Shown: positions 45,900-57,472, counted from the first letter of the stretch. The stretch: DNA of 64,000 nucleotides from Psychrobacter pygoscelis (GCF_004335015.1 NZ_RQRU01000005.1:1-64000), one strand, 5' to 3'. Numbers and translations are program-made. The notes: generated by a model from the sequence alone, not told the origin.

Positions 45900-46613
45900 T
45901 TAAAAAGGTACTGGACTTTGCCACTCCATCCAGCCATTCATTACCGGATGTTTAAGCCTTAGCGAATGCGCGTGCAGGCACAGTCTAGGCGCAAGAGCCA
46001 GAGCTGTATCCTCAGCATAGATAGGATCACCAATGATGACATGGCCGATATGAGTCATGTGCACCCGCAACTGATGGCTGCGCCCTGTCACTGGATATAG
46101 CGCCACTCGAGTCACCGCTTGCCCTTGACGCAATTCATGATGCAAGACTTCATATTTGGTTAATGCGCGCTTTTTCCACTCCGGATCTGTGATATGGCGC
46201 GGCTTTAGCGTCGGCTCGTAGCGAACCGGAATATCAATCTCGCCTTTTTTACCGTTAGTCGCTAGTGAGCCCATCACCACAGCTTGGTACTGCTTTTGCG
46301 GCAATCGATCAATAAACTGCTTACTGATATGCGACTGCGCAGCTTTATTTTTACCAAAAATCATAATGCCGGAAGTATCCATATCCAAGCGATGGATCAG
46401 CTTCACCTCGGGATTAACCCCTTCAAGCCGAGACAGTAGACTTACTTTTAGAGTTTTACCATCGACACTCAGCAACCCTGCAGGCTTATCTACTACCCAA
46501 ATATCGTCGTCTTCGTAGACGGTAATTGACTGGGCAAAGTCGGTGAAAAAATCTTTAGGGCGCTGTTGTTCCAGCTGGTTAAGCTCATCGATATAGGTTT
46601 GCGATATGGCCAT
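45900..46613 (-). CDS. rluA: RluA-family pseudouridine synthase
   Basis: RNA pseudouridine synthase of 237 residues, closest to RluA, which modifies 23S rRNA position 746 and tRNA position 32. The catalytic Asp lies in IHRLDMDTSGIMIF. Other landmarks are VVDKPAGLLSV near 54, YPVTGRSHQLRVHM and RLCLHAHSL. Target specificity is inferred from the HRLDMDTSG variant. It is divergent from trxA with 146 bases between. Confidence 0.9.
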   Translation of the reverse strand: MAISQTYIDELNQLEQQRPKDFFTDFAQSITVYEDDDIWVVDKPAGLLSVDGKTLKVSLLSRLEGVNPEVKLIHRLDMDTSGIMIFGKNKAAQSHISKQFIDRLPQKQYQAVVMGSLATNGKKGEIDIPVRYEPTLKPRHITDPEWKKRALTKYEVLHHELRQGQAVTRVALYPVTGRSHQLRVHMTHIGHVIIGDPIYAEDTALALAPRLCLHAHSLRLKHPVMNGWMEWQSPVPF

Positions 46614-46759
46614 AAGTCTCTTTACATCAGTGTTGAAATATGTTGCGATTTATTATTCAAATATTAATTGTTGGTCAATTTAACGGGGCCGCATCTGTCA
46701 ATCTTAACGAATCGTGCTAAGATAACGCCACATTTGCCACCTATATAAGTGAGTACTTT

Positions 46760-47086
46760 ATGACGGATAAAATTGTTAATACTACAGATGCTAAATTTGA
46801 TGAAGACGTATTACAGTCTGATTTACCTGTATTGGTCGACTTTTGGGCAGCCTGGTGTGGTCCTTGTAAAGCGATTGCCCCTATTTTAGAAGATTTAGCC
46901 AACGAATACGATGGAAAAGTAAAAATTGTCAAAGTCGATGTCGATAGCAACCCACAAGCTGCTAGCCGCTTTGGTATTCGCAATATTCCTACCCTTTTCG
47001 TCTTTAAAGGTGGCGAGAAGGTCGATGCAGTTATGGGCCTTCAACCAAAAGCAGAACTGGCTAAAGTATTGGATAAGCACATCTAA
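46760..47086 (+). CDS. trxA: Thioredoxin 1
   Basis: Small cytosolic dithiol oxidoreductase, 108 residues, reducing disulfides for ribonucleotide reductase, methionine sulfoxide reductases and others. The active site WCGPCK is in FWAAWCGPCKAIAPIL near 33-38, and the cis-Pro is in NIPTLFVF. It is full length. It precedes rho, as in many gammaproteobacteria, but has its own terminator, so the two are separate units. Confidence 0.97.
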   Translation: MTDKIVNTTDAKFDEDVLQSDLPVLVDFWAAWCGPCKAIAPILEDLANEYDGKVKIVKVDVDSNPQAASRFGIRNIPTLFVFKGGEKVDAVMGLQPKAELAKVLDKHI

Positions 47087-47118
47087 CAGGATAATATCGC
47101 CACTATATCTTTAAGCCC

Positions 47119-47150
47119 AGCCATTGTTATTAATAGCAATGGCTTTTTTT
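47119..47150 (+). terminator. trxA terminator
   Basis: AGCCATTG (47119-47126) and CAATGGCT (47137-47144) form a perfect 8-bp stem, possibly extended by TTAT/ATAG, followed by six T. It lies 33 bases after the trxA stop. Confidence 0.92.
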
Positions 47151-47224
47151 AGTTCGATTATAATTTGTAATACCTTTGCTTAATAAGTATCATCAACTTT
47201 ATTCACGTTTTTTTACAAAAATTA

Positions 47225-47254
47225 TTGACAACATAGCCTGTAAAACCGTATAGT
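47225..47254 (+). promoter_or_regulatory. rho promoter
   Basis: A perfect -35 TTGACA (47225-47230) and -10 TATAGT (47249-47254) with an 18-bp spacer. Transcription would begin near 47261, leaving a leader of about 300 bases before rho, a length consistent with the long autoregulated rho leader in E. coli. Confidence 0.72.
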
Positions 47255-47481
47255 CTGCTGACAAGAGAAACTTATAAGTTTTCCTAGGCGCTCTAAGCAC
47301 CATGCAGCCGCTGTTCTCCTCTGTGTTTGTCAACACAAAACAGATTCTAATAACAGATAATTTGCGTTCTTTCCTAGACTCTGTAGTAGCGTTAGATTGC
47401 TAACTTTGATGATTTATCATTGATTTTATATGATCTTACTACTCGTGAGATCGACCCCTTATAAATCCCTGTTAGCACGCT

Positions 47482-47562
47482 ATGGCTATTCACTCTCTAT
47501 GTCGTGGGCTGCCCTACCTATTGCAGTTCTCACCCGATAATTTGCTAATGACTTATCTATGA
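47482..47562 (+). CDS. rhoL-like upstream ORF overlapping rho
   Basis: A 26-codon ORF starting at ATG 47482 ends in TGA that overlaps the rho ATG (ATGA at 47559-47562). rho itself has no visible ribosome-binding site, so translation of this ORF could be needed to start rho by coupling. E. coli has a leader ORF, rhoL, just ahead of rho. The upstream start also lacks a strong ribosome-binding site, so the call is tentative. Confidence 0.4.
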   Translation: MAIHSLCRGLPYLLQFSPDNLLMTYL

Positions 47563-48827
47563 ATTTAACTGAATTAAAGAAAAAATCTGTCTCTGAGCTT
47601 TTGGCCATTGCCGAGGAAATGGGTCTTGAAAATATGGCGCGAAGCCGAAAACAAGACATCATTTTTGCAATCCTTAAGACCCACGCCCGAAATGGCGAAG
47701 CCATCTACGGTGATGGCGTCTTAGAGGTACTACCCGATGGCTTTGGCTTTTTGCGCTCCTCAGAAGGCTCTTATCTAGCTGGACCTGATGATATCTATGT
47801 TAGCCCAAGTCAGATCCGGCGCTTTAGCCTCAAGACAGGCGATAGTATCGCTGGCACTATTCGACCACCAAAAGACTCTGAGCGCTACTTTGCGCTACTG
47901 AAAGTGGGCGAGATTAACTTTGACACCCCAGATCGCTCACGTCATAAGCTTATCTTTGAAAACCTCACTCCGCTATTCCCTACTGAGCAGTTAAAGTTAG
48001 AGAGCGGTAACGGTACTACAGAGGATTTGACAGGCCGAATTATTGATCTTATTGCGCCTATTGGTAAGGGTCAACGCTCAATCATCGTAGCGCCACCTAA
48101 AGCTGGTAAGACGGTCTTGCTACAGACTATCGCACAGGCCATTACCCGCAATAATCCTGAATGCTATCTGATTGTCTTATTGATTGATGAGCGTCCAGAA
48201 GAAGTGACGGAGATGCAGCGTACCGTCCGCGGTGAAGTGGTTGCCTCGACTTTTGATGAGCCACCTCAACGTCATGTTCAAGTGGCCGAGATGGTGATCG
48301 AAAAAGCCAAACGCTTGGTGGAACACAAGCAAGACGTCGTAATCTTATTGGATTCGATTACTCGTCTGGCGCGCGCTTACAACACAGTGATTCCCTCATC
48401 AGGTAAGGTATTGACCGGTGGTGTCGATGCCAATGCACTTGGCCAACCAAAACGCTTCTTTGGTGCAGCGCGAAATATCGAAGAAGGTGGCAGTCTGACG
48501 ATTATCTCAACCGCCTTGATTGATACTGGTAGTAAGATGGATAGCGTCATCTTTGAAGAATTCAAAGGCACGGGTAACCAAGAGATTACTCTAGAGCGCG
48601 ACTTAGCAGAAAAGCGTGTGTTCCCAGCGATCAATATCAAGCGCTCAGGCACTCGCCGCGAAGAGCGACTATTGGATGAAGATACCCTGCGTAAAGTATG
48701 GATTCTGCGCAAATTACTTCAGCCAATGGATGAGGTTCAGGCCACTGAATTCTTACTTGACCGTTTAAAAGAAGCCAAAACCAATGATGACTTCTTTGAT
48801 CAGATGAAGAGAAAATCACAAAATTAA
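47559..48827 (+). CDS. rho: Transcription termination factor Rho
   Basis: Hexameric RNA-dependent ATPase that terminates transcription. The 422-residue protein is of typical size. The N-terminal RNA-binding part includes [13 protein letters not shown]. Walker A is [12 protein letters not shown] at 178-189, and the DERPEEV and [11 protein letters not shown] segments line the ATPase site. [17 protein letters not shown] lies in the secondary RNA-binding region. It has a long leader with an overlapping small ORF and a terminator at 48872. It should act in autoregulation of its own leader. Confidence 0.98.
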   Translation: MNLTELKKKSVSELLAIAEEMGLENMARSRKQDIIFAILKTHARNGEAIYGDGVLEVLPDGFGFLRSSEGSYLAGPDDIYVSPSQIRRFSLKTGDSIAGTIRPPKDSERYFALLKVGEINFDTPDRSRHKLIFENLTPLFPTEQLKLESGNGTTEDLTGRIIDLIAPIGKGQRSIIVAPPKAGKTVLLQTIAQAITRNNPECYLIVLLIDERPEEVTEMQRTVRGEVVASTFDEPPQRHVQVAEMVIEKAKRLVEHKQDVVILLDSITRLARAYNTVIPSSGKVLTGGVDANALGQPKRFFGAARNIEEGGSLTIISTALIDTGSKMDSVIFEEFKGTGNQEITLERDLAEKRVFPAINIKRSGTRREERLLDEDTLRKVWILRKLLQPMDEVQATEFLLDRLKEAKTNDDFFDQMKRKSQN

Positions 48828-48871
48828 CTCTTTTTATCAGCCTAATCTCTAGCGCAGTTAATGTTACTTCT

Positions 48872-48895
48872 AAGATCACTTCGGTGGTCTTTTTT
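48872..48895 (+). terminator. rho terminator
   Basis: AAGATCAC-TTCG-GTGGTCTT, one T-G pair, with a very stable TTCG tetraloop and six T after it. It starts 45 bases after the rho stop. Confidence 0.9.
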
Positions 48896-49241
48896 GTTGC
48901 CTACTTGGCTTAGTACAATAACAATAAGTACTGGACCGTCCCAGTGTGGTCAGGCTCAGCTAATGGCAAAGAACAATATCAATAAGGCGTAAAATAGATA
49001 AAGTAGATATCAGTATCAGCCAGTAATACAAGCTAACAGATATTAGCAAATACTTACTTAGACTAGCGTCTTATCTGCATCAAAGGAGTCTATCATAAAG
49101 CTGAAGTGTCTCTATCTTAGCCATATTGCCCCCTACTTTTAACCCTTGCCTTACTGGTGAATAAAAGAGTCAAATATGAGTGCTAAATTAAGGACAGGTT
49201 ATTCGCCTGTCATCATTCAATGTCCATTTATAGGCCACATT
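48896..49241. other. Gap between rho and the glycine-zipper gene
   Basis: About 345 bases of A/T-rich sequence with no ORF or RNA gene that I can support. A long 5' frame reaches 49176 in front of the glycine-zipper gene, but the true start is at the lipoprotein signal. Confidence 0.35.
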
Positions 49242-49487
49242 ATGAACTCAATCAAACACTTCGCTTTATCTTCTATAGCGGCTACTGCCTTGTTAATGAG
49301 TGCTTGCTCCACCATGAGTACCCAAGATCTCAACAATCTAAATCCTACTGCTAAAGGTGCGCTGGCTGGTGCAGCCGCAGGCGCGCTGATTGAGAGTAAA
49401 GGCAACCGTAAAGATATCGCAAAAGGCGCAGCTGTTGGCGCTGTCTTAGGTGGGGGTACTGGTTATGTCATCGATAACACCCAATAG
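49242..49487 (+). CDS. Glycine-zipper lipoprotein (YMGG-like)
   Basis: Small lipoprotein, 81 residues, with a glycine-zipper segment. The lipobox LLMSACS is at 17-23. The mature part has a GALAGAAAGALIE segment and a second GAAVGAVLGGGTGYVID, the two-helix glycine zipper that anchors or oligomerises in the outer membrane. Similar small proteins are typical of stress-related envelope proteins. I chose the ATG at 49242, since the signal peptide begins there. It ends with a terminator at 49555. Confidence 0.82.
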   Translation: MNSIKHFALSSIAATALLMSACSTMSTQDLNNLNPTAKGALAGAAAGALIESKGNRKDIAKGAAVGAVLGGGTGYVIDNTQ

Positions 49488-49554
49488 CGCACCTTGCTGG
49501 CTATAAAATAATATTTACCCACCAACTTGATAGAATACTTGCTATCAAATACAA

Positions 49555-49581
49555 AAAGCCTGCAACTAGATTGCAGGCTTT
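49555..49581. terminator. Bidirectional terminator
   Basis: AAAGCCTGCAA (49555-49565) pairs perfectly with TTGCAGGCTTT (49571-49581). It lies between the glycine-zipper gene and the convergent zinc protease gene and can serve both. Confidence 0.85.
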
Positions 49582-49630
49582 GGTGCAAATTGTCAGGCAA
49601 CTATATAATTCTGCATAATTCTGCTAGTGT

Positions 49631-50512
49631 CTAGATTGCGCCACTAAAGGTATCACAAGCTTGAATGTCACCATTTTGCAGGCCACGTTTGAACCAAGTG
49701 ACACGCTGCTGACTGGTGCCATGAGTAAAGCTATCTGGTGATACTGAGCGTCCACTTGAGTGTGCCAAACGATCATCACCGATTTGACTAGCAGCATTAA
49801 GCGCTTCGTCAATATCACCCGCTTCTAAGAACTGAACCCGCTGCTGATTTCGGTTGGCCCAAACACCTGCAAAGCAGTCCGCTTGCAGCTCTTGACGCAC
49901 AGACAGCTCATTACCTTGAGCTTGACTAACTTGCTGCCGCGCTTGGTTCACTTTCTGTGAAATGCCTAATAAGGTCTGGACATGGTGCCCAACCTCATGA
50001 GCAATGACATAGGCTTGAGCGAAATCACCTGCACGACCACGGTTTTCAGCATCCCCTGATCCTTGCTGATCCCCAGAAATACCAAGATTTTGCCGCATTT
50101 CAGTAAAGAAGGAAGTATCTAGATAGACGCTTTGATCCGCAGGACAATAAAAAGGCCCAGTCGCTGCAGAAGCACCACCACACGCAGAATTTATTCGGCC
50201 ATTAAACAACACCAAAGTAGGCTCTTTGTAGGTTCCCCCTGCTTCTTGGAACAACTGATGCCAAACGTCTTCAGTATCAGCCATGACCGTCTTAACAAAC
50301 TGCGTATCACGACTGTCATCAGTGGCTTCGGTCGTCGTACTACTCCCACCACCAGCCATTGACTGCCCTGTTTGCAGTGCCTGCATGGGATTGACGCCGA
50401 ACACTAACCATAAGATTAGACCTATAATAATACCGCCAATACCACCGCCTATTGCCTTACCACCACCGCCCATTCGCACGTTGGTGCTTTGTCGTCTACC
50501 TCGCCACTTCAT
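49631..50512 (-). CDS. ypfJ: YpfJ-type neutral zinc metallopeptidase
   Basis: Membrane-anchored zinc protease of the YpfJ (DUF2344/neutral zinc metallopeptidase) family, 293 residues. The N-terminal MKWRGRRQST and Gly-rich RMGGGGK lead to one transmembrane helix (GGIIIGLILWLVFGV, about 25-42). The zinc-binding HExxH is visible in VIAHEVGHHVQTL, with ELQADCFAGVW further on. The physiological substrate is unknown. The N-terminal region also includes RQSTNVRMG typical of YpfJ. It stands alone on the minus strand. Confidence 0.9.
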   Translation of the reverse strand: MKWRGRRQSTNVRMGGGGKAIGGGIGGIIIGLILWLVFGVNPMQALQTGQSMAGGGSSTTTEATDDSRDTQFVKTVMADTEDVWHQLFQEAGGTYKEPTLVLFNGRINSACGGASAATGPFYCPADQSVYLDTSFFTEMRQNLGISGDQQGSGDAENRGRAGDFAQAYVIAHEVGHHVQTLLGISQKVNQARQQVSQAQGNELSVRQELQADCFAGVWANRNQQRVQFLEAGDIDEALNAASQIGDDRLAHSSGRSVSPDSFTHGTSQQRVTWFKRGLQNGDIQACDTFSGAI

Positions 50513-51299
50513 CTAGTGTTCACTCCCCTACTATTAATTCTCTAACAATATTCATAACTCTTGTTAAATATATATGAAACTTGATAACTTAAATAATGAT
50601 TTACTGTTACTAGTCCAGTCTCAGCACATCAAGTCCAGCATCACAACTTTTGATTAAGCCCATTATCGCATACTCTTAGATAGTTATTGTGTTACATCCT
50701 TTAGCTTGGCATAACCAGTTCGCTCTAAAGGCATGTAGGTTCAGGCTTGAGGGTATAGTAAGCTGACTATAGTGTTGGATTGTCTAAGCAGCGGCCTGAG
50801 CGAGAGTGAGTGCTTAGCCTATTAGTACTGCCTATCATTTGCTAGTTTGAGGTTTAACCAACCCTTGTTAGATAAGTTAACTTAAACCAACATAAATTAC
50901 TTTGTGTAACTTGCTCTTGCCCAAGTAGATTGGCAAAATAATTCTTCTCACACATGATATCCATGATTGGCATGTTTTTGTATAACCTTGTTTCTTGCTA
51001 AATTATTAATTTAATTAGATTTTTACGCAATATTTCTATTGAATTCATTAGTTTAATTGGTTGGCATAGCTTAAGTAGATACATATTTTCAGAGCTGAGA
51101 TCGGTCTTACGACGATTGACTGTAATGTTACAATATATTTTATTGTTACCAAATTGTATTTGCGCTTTTCTTTGTCATAGAGATTATATAGAATACGTGC
51201 AAGCTGTGTAGCTGCAACTAATTAAATTGACCCTCGAATTTCGTTGTGTCAATTTTTCTTTTGCGGTTGCGGCATTATTTTTATTCAGGAGATAAAGTT
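50513..51299. other. Large AT-rich gap upstream of the abundant lipoprotein gene
   Basis: A gap of nearly 790 bases. The strong promoter of the downstream lipoprotein gene must be here. The region 51160-51200 contains promoter-like TTGCGC and TTATATAGAAT elements of uncertain spacing, and a long 5' leader with an AATTGAC/GTCAATT inverted repeat near 51225-51255. No ORF with coding bias is seen. Confidence 0.4.
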
Positions 51300-51695
51300 A
51301 TGAAACTTAAACTACTTGCATTATCAGGTATTATGGCTGCTTCTATGGGTCTTGCGGCTTGTGATAGCAACAAAGAAAACGCTGCTGAAGATTTAGCAGA
51401 CGCTCAAGAAGAAGTACAAGACGCTCAACAAGAGCTAAACGAAGCTGCTGCTGACGGTGAAGTTGCTGTTGCTGACGCTGCTGCTGAAGTAAACGCTGCT
51501 GAAGCTCAAGTTGCTGACGCTCAGGCTACTGTAGCAGACGCTGCTGACACTACTGCTGATACTGCAGTTGTTGACACTACTGTTCCAGCTACCACTGATG
51601 CAGATACAGCAGTTGCTGTAGATACTGATCCTGCTGTTACTACTGACGCAGTAGACGCAGCTGATGAAGTTGTTGTTGTTGAAGAAGCTCAGTAA
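51300..51695 (+). CDS. Ala-rich lipoprotein, likely abundant
   Basis: I do not recognise a named family beyond a lipoprotein. The signal MKLKLLALSGIMAASMGLAAC gives a lipobox at residues 18-21. The mature part is almost wholly Ala, Asp, Glu, Thr and Val. Its first half looks like a long Ala-zipper helix (heptad-like AEDLADAQEEVQDAQ), reminiscent of Braun-type or Ala-zipper outer-membrane lipoproteins, and the tail is Thr/Ala/Asp/Val-rich. Codons are strongly biased to GCT, GCA, GTA, GAC and ACT, as in very highly expressed genes. The AGGAG ribosome-binding site lies eight bases ahead, and a terminator follows. Confidence 0.8.
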   Translation: MKLKLLALSGIMAASMGLAACDSNKENAAEDLADAQEEVQDAQQELNEAAADGEVAVADAAAEVNAAEAQVADAQATVADAADTTADTAVVDTTVPATTDADTAVAVDTDPAVTTDAVDAADEVVVVEEAQ

Positions 51696-52123
51696 TTCGC
51701 TAATAAGCTAAGAAACTGATAGTAACGGACATTGAACTTAAGATATTTACTGCTGTTTATAGATTAGCTGTTTTGATATAGATTGATATGTAAATAACCA
51801 ACTTATCTCATTATAGGTAAATATCCTCAAAATATTCAATGATCTAGTTATGTCTATAAAAAAGAGAGCAACTGCTCTCTTTTTTTATGTCTGATTTTAA
51901 TCTAGTTGACAATTACTAAGCTTACTAAGATTTTACTGTCTTGTGCCTACCGGCTACTTCACACCCCTTCGAATCTCAAGCAGACCACTTACCGCTAAAA
52001 AGTCCAAAAAAATTTAGACAGCTAAGACAATCTGGCTATCTACGGGCCACCTACTAAGCATCTAAACCAATGCATTAATAACGCTTGGCTAAATAAAGAG
52101 GCCGCTAGATGTAGGCAGACGCC
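51696..52123. other. Gap with terminator between the lipoprotein gene and ihfA
   Basis: About 430 bases holding the terminator at 51858-51886. A TTCGAATC sequence near 51968 is not part of a tRNA, since no acceptor or anticodon arms match. No gene is visible. Confidence 0.5.
51858..51886. terminator. Terminator of the Ala-rich lipoprotein gene
   Basis: AAAAAAGAGAGCA and TGCTCTCTTTTTTT form a perfect stem with a short loop and a T run. It is 163 bases after the lipoprotein stop and can also work toward ihfA on the minus strand. Confidence 0.9.
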
Positions 52124-52420
52124 TTAACTGAATAGATTGGCATCGACTTGCTGACGGAATTTCTGACCTGCTTTAAAGGTGACTACACGCCGCGCTGAAA
52201 CGGCCACTGGTTCACCCGTCTTTGGGTTACGACCTGGGCGACTTCTTTTATCTTTAAGCTCAAAATTACCAAAGCCTGATAATTTGATAACATTACCCTC
52301 CACCAGACTTGACGACAGCTCATCAAAAAAGCTCTCTACTATGCAGCGTCCTTCTTGACGAGTAAGATGCATCTGTTGCATTAAATGTTCAATCATATCC
52401 GCTTTAGTTAATGTCTTCAC
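52124..52420 (-). CDS. ihfA: Integration host factor alpha subunit
   Basis: DNA-bending nucleoid protein, 98 residues, that forms a heterodimer with IhfB. The signature for HU/IHF proteins is visible in [20 protein letters not shown], including the intercalating Pro in the beta arm (RNPKTGE). IHF-alpha type is supported by its position behind pheT and the MKTLTKADM start. It is the last gene of the pheST-ihfA unit, 206 bases after pheT. Confidence 0.96.
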   Translation of the reverse strand: MKTLTKADMIEHLMQQMHLTRQEGRCIVESFFDELSSSLVEGNVIKLSGFGNFELKDKRSRPGRNPKTGEPVAVSARRVVTFKAGQKFRQQVDANLFS

Positions 52421-52626
52421 AGCACACTCCTTGTAGTATAGTTATTGGTTAATAGTTATCGATAAGTCAAGTTGCCATAATATCTAAAGATAAATATCAA
52501 GTATTATTAGTGATTCTTAACTTATAACCATATCAATTGATTAAGACGCTAGCAAGTGGAATAACAAGATATTGTTCATTCTTTTCTTATTTTTCATTTG
52601 CTAGCCTGTTATAGACAACCAATAAG

Positions 52627-55026
52627 CTAACTGTCACGTAGTTTTGTTTGATGCTCTTCAGTTAGCGCCGCAATCACCCGATCTGTAGATTGCTTGACAC
52701 TATCATCCGATAATGTCTGAGTGCTATCTTGCCAGATTAAAGCAAAAGCTAGCGAGCGCTTACCTTCTTGCATATTGTCACCTTGATAGACATCAAAAAG
52801 CCATAAATCGACCAACTGCTTCCCTGCTGCCTTACGAATAGTCGATTCAAGGGCTTGGACTTCAATATCAGCATCCACTATTAAAGCGATATCACGGCGC
52901 ACTTGCGGAAACTTACTGGGTGTTGAGATTTCTGCTTGCTCACGTGCTAAGTCTAATAGAGGCTGCAAAGTCAATTGCGCCGCCCAAGTGGTCGGCAAAT
53001 CTAACTGCTGCGCGGCACTTGGATGCAGCTGACCTAACCAACCGGCGTACTCATCATCAATATATAACGCTGCACTCTGACCAGGATGCAAGAAAGCTAA
53101 AGAGCTGCGTTCATAGCGAAGTCGCTCACTAGGGAACTCACTTGGGAGCAGCTGCTCCACATCGCGCTTTAGATCATAAAAGTCAAATGGACGGTTCTGG
53201 TAAGCTTGTTCCGGCCAGACATCGCCAGTAGCAATCATCGCGAGCGTTGGGGTCTGCACCAGCTCACTGACACTTTGTCCAACAAAACTTAACCCCGTCT
53301 CAAAGAAACGAATTCTTGACTGCTGGCGGTTAAGATTGTACTGAACGGACGGTAGCAAGCTTGATAGTAGTGTTCGGCGCATCACCGCTAGATCAGCTGA
53401 GATAGGATTGGCTAAGCTTAACACCTCTCCAAGCGCATCATCTTGCAACAAGGCTTCCATCTTGGGGTCAGTGAAGCTGAAGCTTACCGCTTCCATGTAG
53501 CCAGCATCCACCAAGGCAAGCTTTAGACGCAGAGTAAGATCGGCGCTATCTTCGTAGTCCATATTGACTTGTAAGTAAGGCAGCTGCACTGGAATATTGT
53601 CATAACCATAAATCCGTGCAATCTCCTCTATCAAGTCCTCAGCCAAGCTCATATCAAAGCGGTAAGAGGGGGGCACACAAGTTAAAGCAGTCTCGCCCCT
53701 TTCTACCGAAAAGCCCAACTGGGTCAAAATACGTACCATCTCATCGACTGCAATATCAATGCCCAATACATCTTTGACCTTACTAATAGGCAGGCGTATT
53801 GCTGAGCGTTCAGGTAGCGACTCGTTAGACTCTACAAGGGTAACCTGACCGGCTTTTGCACCGGCGATATCGACGATTAAGCTTGCCGCTCGTACTAATG
53901 CTTGGGCTGGCAGCTCAAAATCAACGCCACGCTCAAAGCGCTGAGAGGCGTCAGTATGCAAGCCGAAACGGCGCGCGCGTCCTGCGATACTTAATGGGGA
54001 GAAAAACGCACTCTCCAAGACGATATTAGTCGTGCAATCAGTGACGCTACTGCGCATGCCGCCCATAATACCAGCCAAGGCCAAGATGCCTTCATCGTCA
54101 GCAATGACTAGCTCATCACCTGTCAAGGTTACCGTTTGCTCGTTTAATAATGTGACACTCTCGCCTTCAGTGGCCAAGCGTACTTGAATCGTACCAACGA
54201 TTTTATCAGCGTCAAAAGCATGCAGCGGCTGACCAAGCTCTAACAACACATAGTTGGTCACATCGACCAAAAAGTTGTGAGAGCGAAGCCCAGACTGAAG
54301 CAAAGCATCTTGCATCCATTTAGGAGTTTGAACACTACGGTCAATATCTAGGATTGGCTGCGCTAAATAACGAGGACAAGCCTCAGTAGCAGCGACACTG
54401 ACGGATTGTTTGCTATCACTGACGGCATTGGCCGCTGTCATATCAGGTGTCGTCACCGCCAGATCATTAATAACCGCAATCTCGCGTGCTATACCGCGCA
54501 CACTAAAGCAGTCGCCACGGTTGGGCGTGATCGAGATATCTAATATCTGCGCATCTAGTCCTAGATAGTCGCGAATATCTGTGCCAACTGGAACGTCCGC
54601 AGGCAGCTCAAGAAGACCATCAACCTCATCGATCAAGTCAATCTCAGAGGCACCGCATAGCATACCCTGCGACTCTACACCGCGCAGCTTACTCTTTTTG
54701 ATCTTAAAGCCTTTGCCATCGTCCGTTGGTAGTACCGCACCGATAGTGGCTACTGGGGCTTTCATCCCTTCCACCACATTAGGCGCGCCGCAGACGATTT
54801 GTAATAGTTCATCAGCGCCAACATCAACCTGCGTAATGCGCAGCTTATCGGCATCAGGATGTGCCGTTACGCTTTTGACTTGACCGACGACCACGCCTTG
54901 ACACGGCGCAGCTAGCGGATATTGATCATCAATCTCTAGCCCTGCCATGGTCAGTTGCTCGGCGAGCTGCTCACTGTTGTTATCTGGATTGACCCACTGA
55001 CGAAGCCACTGTTCACTGATTTTCAT
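52627..55026 (-). CDS. pheT: Phenylalanyl-tRNA synthetase beta subunit
   Basis: Beta chain of the alpha2-beta2 enzyme that charges tRNA-Phe. The 799-residue protein is full length. It has the B1/EMAP-like tRNA-binding region near the start (VKSVTAHPDADKLRITQVDVG), the B3/B4 editing domain, the B5 domain and the C-terminal ferredoxin-fold anticodon domain (FPQVRRDIALIVD). It lies 197 bases after pheS in the same direction and precedes ihfA. Confidence 0.97.
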   Translation of the reverse strand: MKISEQWLRQWVNPDNNSEQLAEQLTMAGLEIDDQYPLAAPCQGVVVGQVKSVTAHPDADKLRITQVDVGADELLQIVCGAPNVVEGMKAPVATIGAVLPTDDGKGFKIKKSKLRGVESQGMLCGASEIDLIDEVDGLLELPADVPVGTDIRDYLGLDAQILDISITPNRGDCFSVRGIAREIAVINDLAVTTPDMTAANAVSDSKQSVSVAATEACPRYLAQPILDIDRSVQTPKWMQDALLQSGLRSHNFLVDVTNYVLLELGQPLHAFDADKIVGTIQVRLATEGESVTLLNEQTVTLTGDELVIADDEGILALAGIMGGMRSSVTDCTTNIVLESAFFSPLSIAGRARRFGLHTDASQRFERGVDFELPAQALVRAASLIVDIAGAKAGQVTLVESNESLPERSAIRLPISKVKDVLGIDIAVDEMVRILTQLGFSVERGETALTCVPPSYRFDMSLAEDLIEEIARIYGYDNIPVQLPYLQVNMDYEDSADLTLRLKLALVDAGYMEAVSFSFTDPKMEALLQDDALGEVLSLANPISADLAVMRRTLLSSLLPSVQYNLNRQQSRIRFFETGLSFVGQSVSELVQTPTLAMIATGDVWPEQAYQNRPFDFYDLKRDVEQLLPSEFPSERLRYERSSLAFLHPGQSAALYIDDEYAGWLGQLHPSAAQQLDLPTTWAAQLTLQPLLDLAREQAEISTPSKFPQVRRDIALIVDADIEVQALESTIRKAAGKQLVDLWLFDVYQGDNMQEGKRSLAFALIWQDSTQTLSDDSVKQSTDRVIAALTEEHQTKLRDS

Positions 55027-55223
55027 AAGGATCTCAATACGATTACTTTTATTTAATGTCTATTAGGAGGCTACGGTTATGCTCTTAGCTTTGATATAGG
55101 CCTTACATTTAAAACGATACCTTCGACCTGCGTTAGGTATATTTTCACTAACACCACTAAGATAGTAAGAAAACCTGCCTTGATAGTTGTGGTGTTGTCG
55201 TTGGCTATGATGATTGCCTATCT

Positions 55224-56787
<1,564 letters not shown>

Positions 56788-57144
56788 TTAAGCAAGGGCA
56801 GATTTGGCTTTTTCAGTCAATGCAGCAAAGGTCGGTGCATCATGCATAGCGATATCAGCCAATACGCGGCGATCGATCTCAATGTTTGCTTTTTTAAGGC
56901 CATTGATAAAGCGGCTATAGCTTAGACCGTTTTGACGTGCACCAGCGTTAATACGGGCAATCCAAAGACGACGGAATGAGCGCTTTTTGTTGCGGCGGTC
57001 ACGATAAGCATATTGACCAGCTTTAGTGACTGCTTGTACAGCAACACGATAGACGCGTGAGCGAGCGCCGTAGTAACCTTTTGCGCGTTTTAAGATTTTT
57101 TTGTGACGGCGATTTGCCTGAACACCACGTTTTACACGAGCCAT
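56788..57144 (-). CDS. rplT: 50S ribosomal protein L20
   Basis: Large-subunit ribosomal protein and assembly initiator, 118 residues. The basic N-terminus has [21 protein letters not shown], and the body has [18 protein letters not shown] and [16 protein letters not shown], all family landmarks. L20 also represses its own operon in E. coli by binding the mRNA. It follows rpmI with a 130-base gap. Confidence 0.98.
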   Translation of the reverse strand: MARVKRGVQANRRHKKILKRAKGYYGARSRVYRVAVQAVTKAGQYAYRDRRNKKRSFRRLWIARINAGARQNGLSYSRFINGLKKANIEIDRRVLADIAMHDAPTFAALTEKAKSALA

Positions 57145-57274
57145 AATTTACTCCTAGATTTTTTGATTGTCGCTAATTGCCAAGCCCATTACCAAAAATT
57201 AGTCGGCGTTGAGCTTAAAGCAAATAAAATAGCGACGATAAATAACGATTATCAGATTGCGAATGGATAGTAAC

Positions 57275-57472
57275 TTAGAGGTATGGGCACATACGGCGAA
57301 CCGCAGCTTTATCACACTGAGCTACCATTGTTAGGCCGCGCAATTGACGAATACGCTTAGGAGATTTTTTGGTCAAAATGTGGCTCTTATAGGCTTGCTT
57401 ACGCTTAAAGCCATTTGCCGTCTTTTTGAAGCGCTTAGTAGCGCCACTTTTGCTCTTCATTTTTACTTTCAT
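57275..57472 (-). CDS. rpmI: 50S ribosomal protein L35
   Basis: Large-subunit ribosomal protein, 65 residues, highly basic. The [22 protein letters not shown] start and [16 protein letters not shown] core are family-typical. It is first in rpmI-rplT here. In most gammaproteobacteria infC lies directly upstream, but here the next upstream gene is a divergent thioesterase, so infC is elsewhere. Confidence 0.98.
   Translation of the reverse strand: MKVKMKSKSGATKRFKKTANGFKRKQAYKSHILTKKSPKRIRQLRGLTMVAQCDKAAVRRMCPYL

Noticed and set aside
51960..51990. TTCGAATC as part of a tRNA T-loop
   Set aside because: No matching T-stem, anticodon arm or acceptor stem surrounds it.
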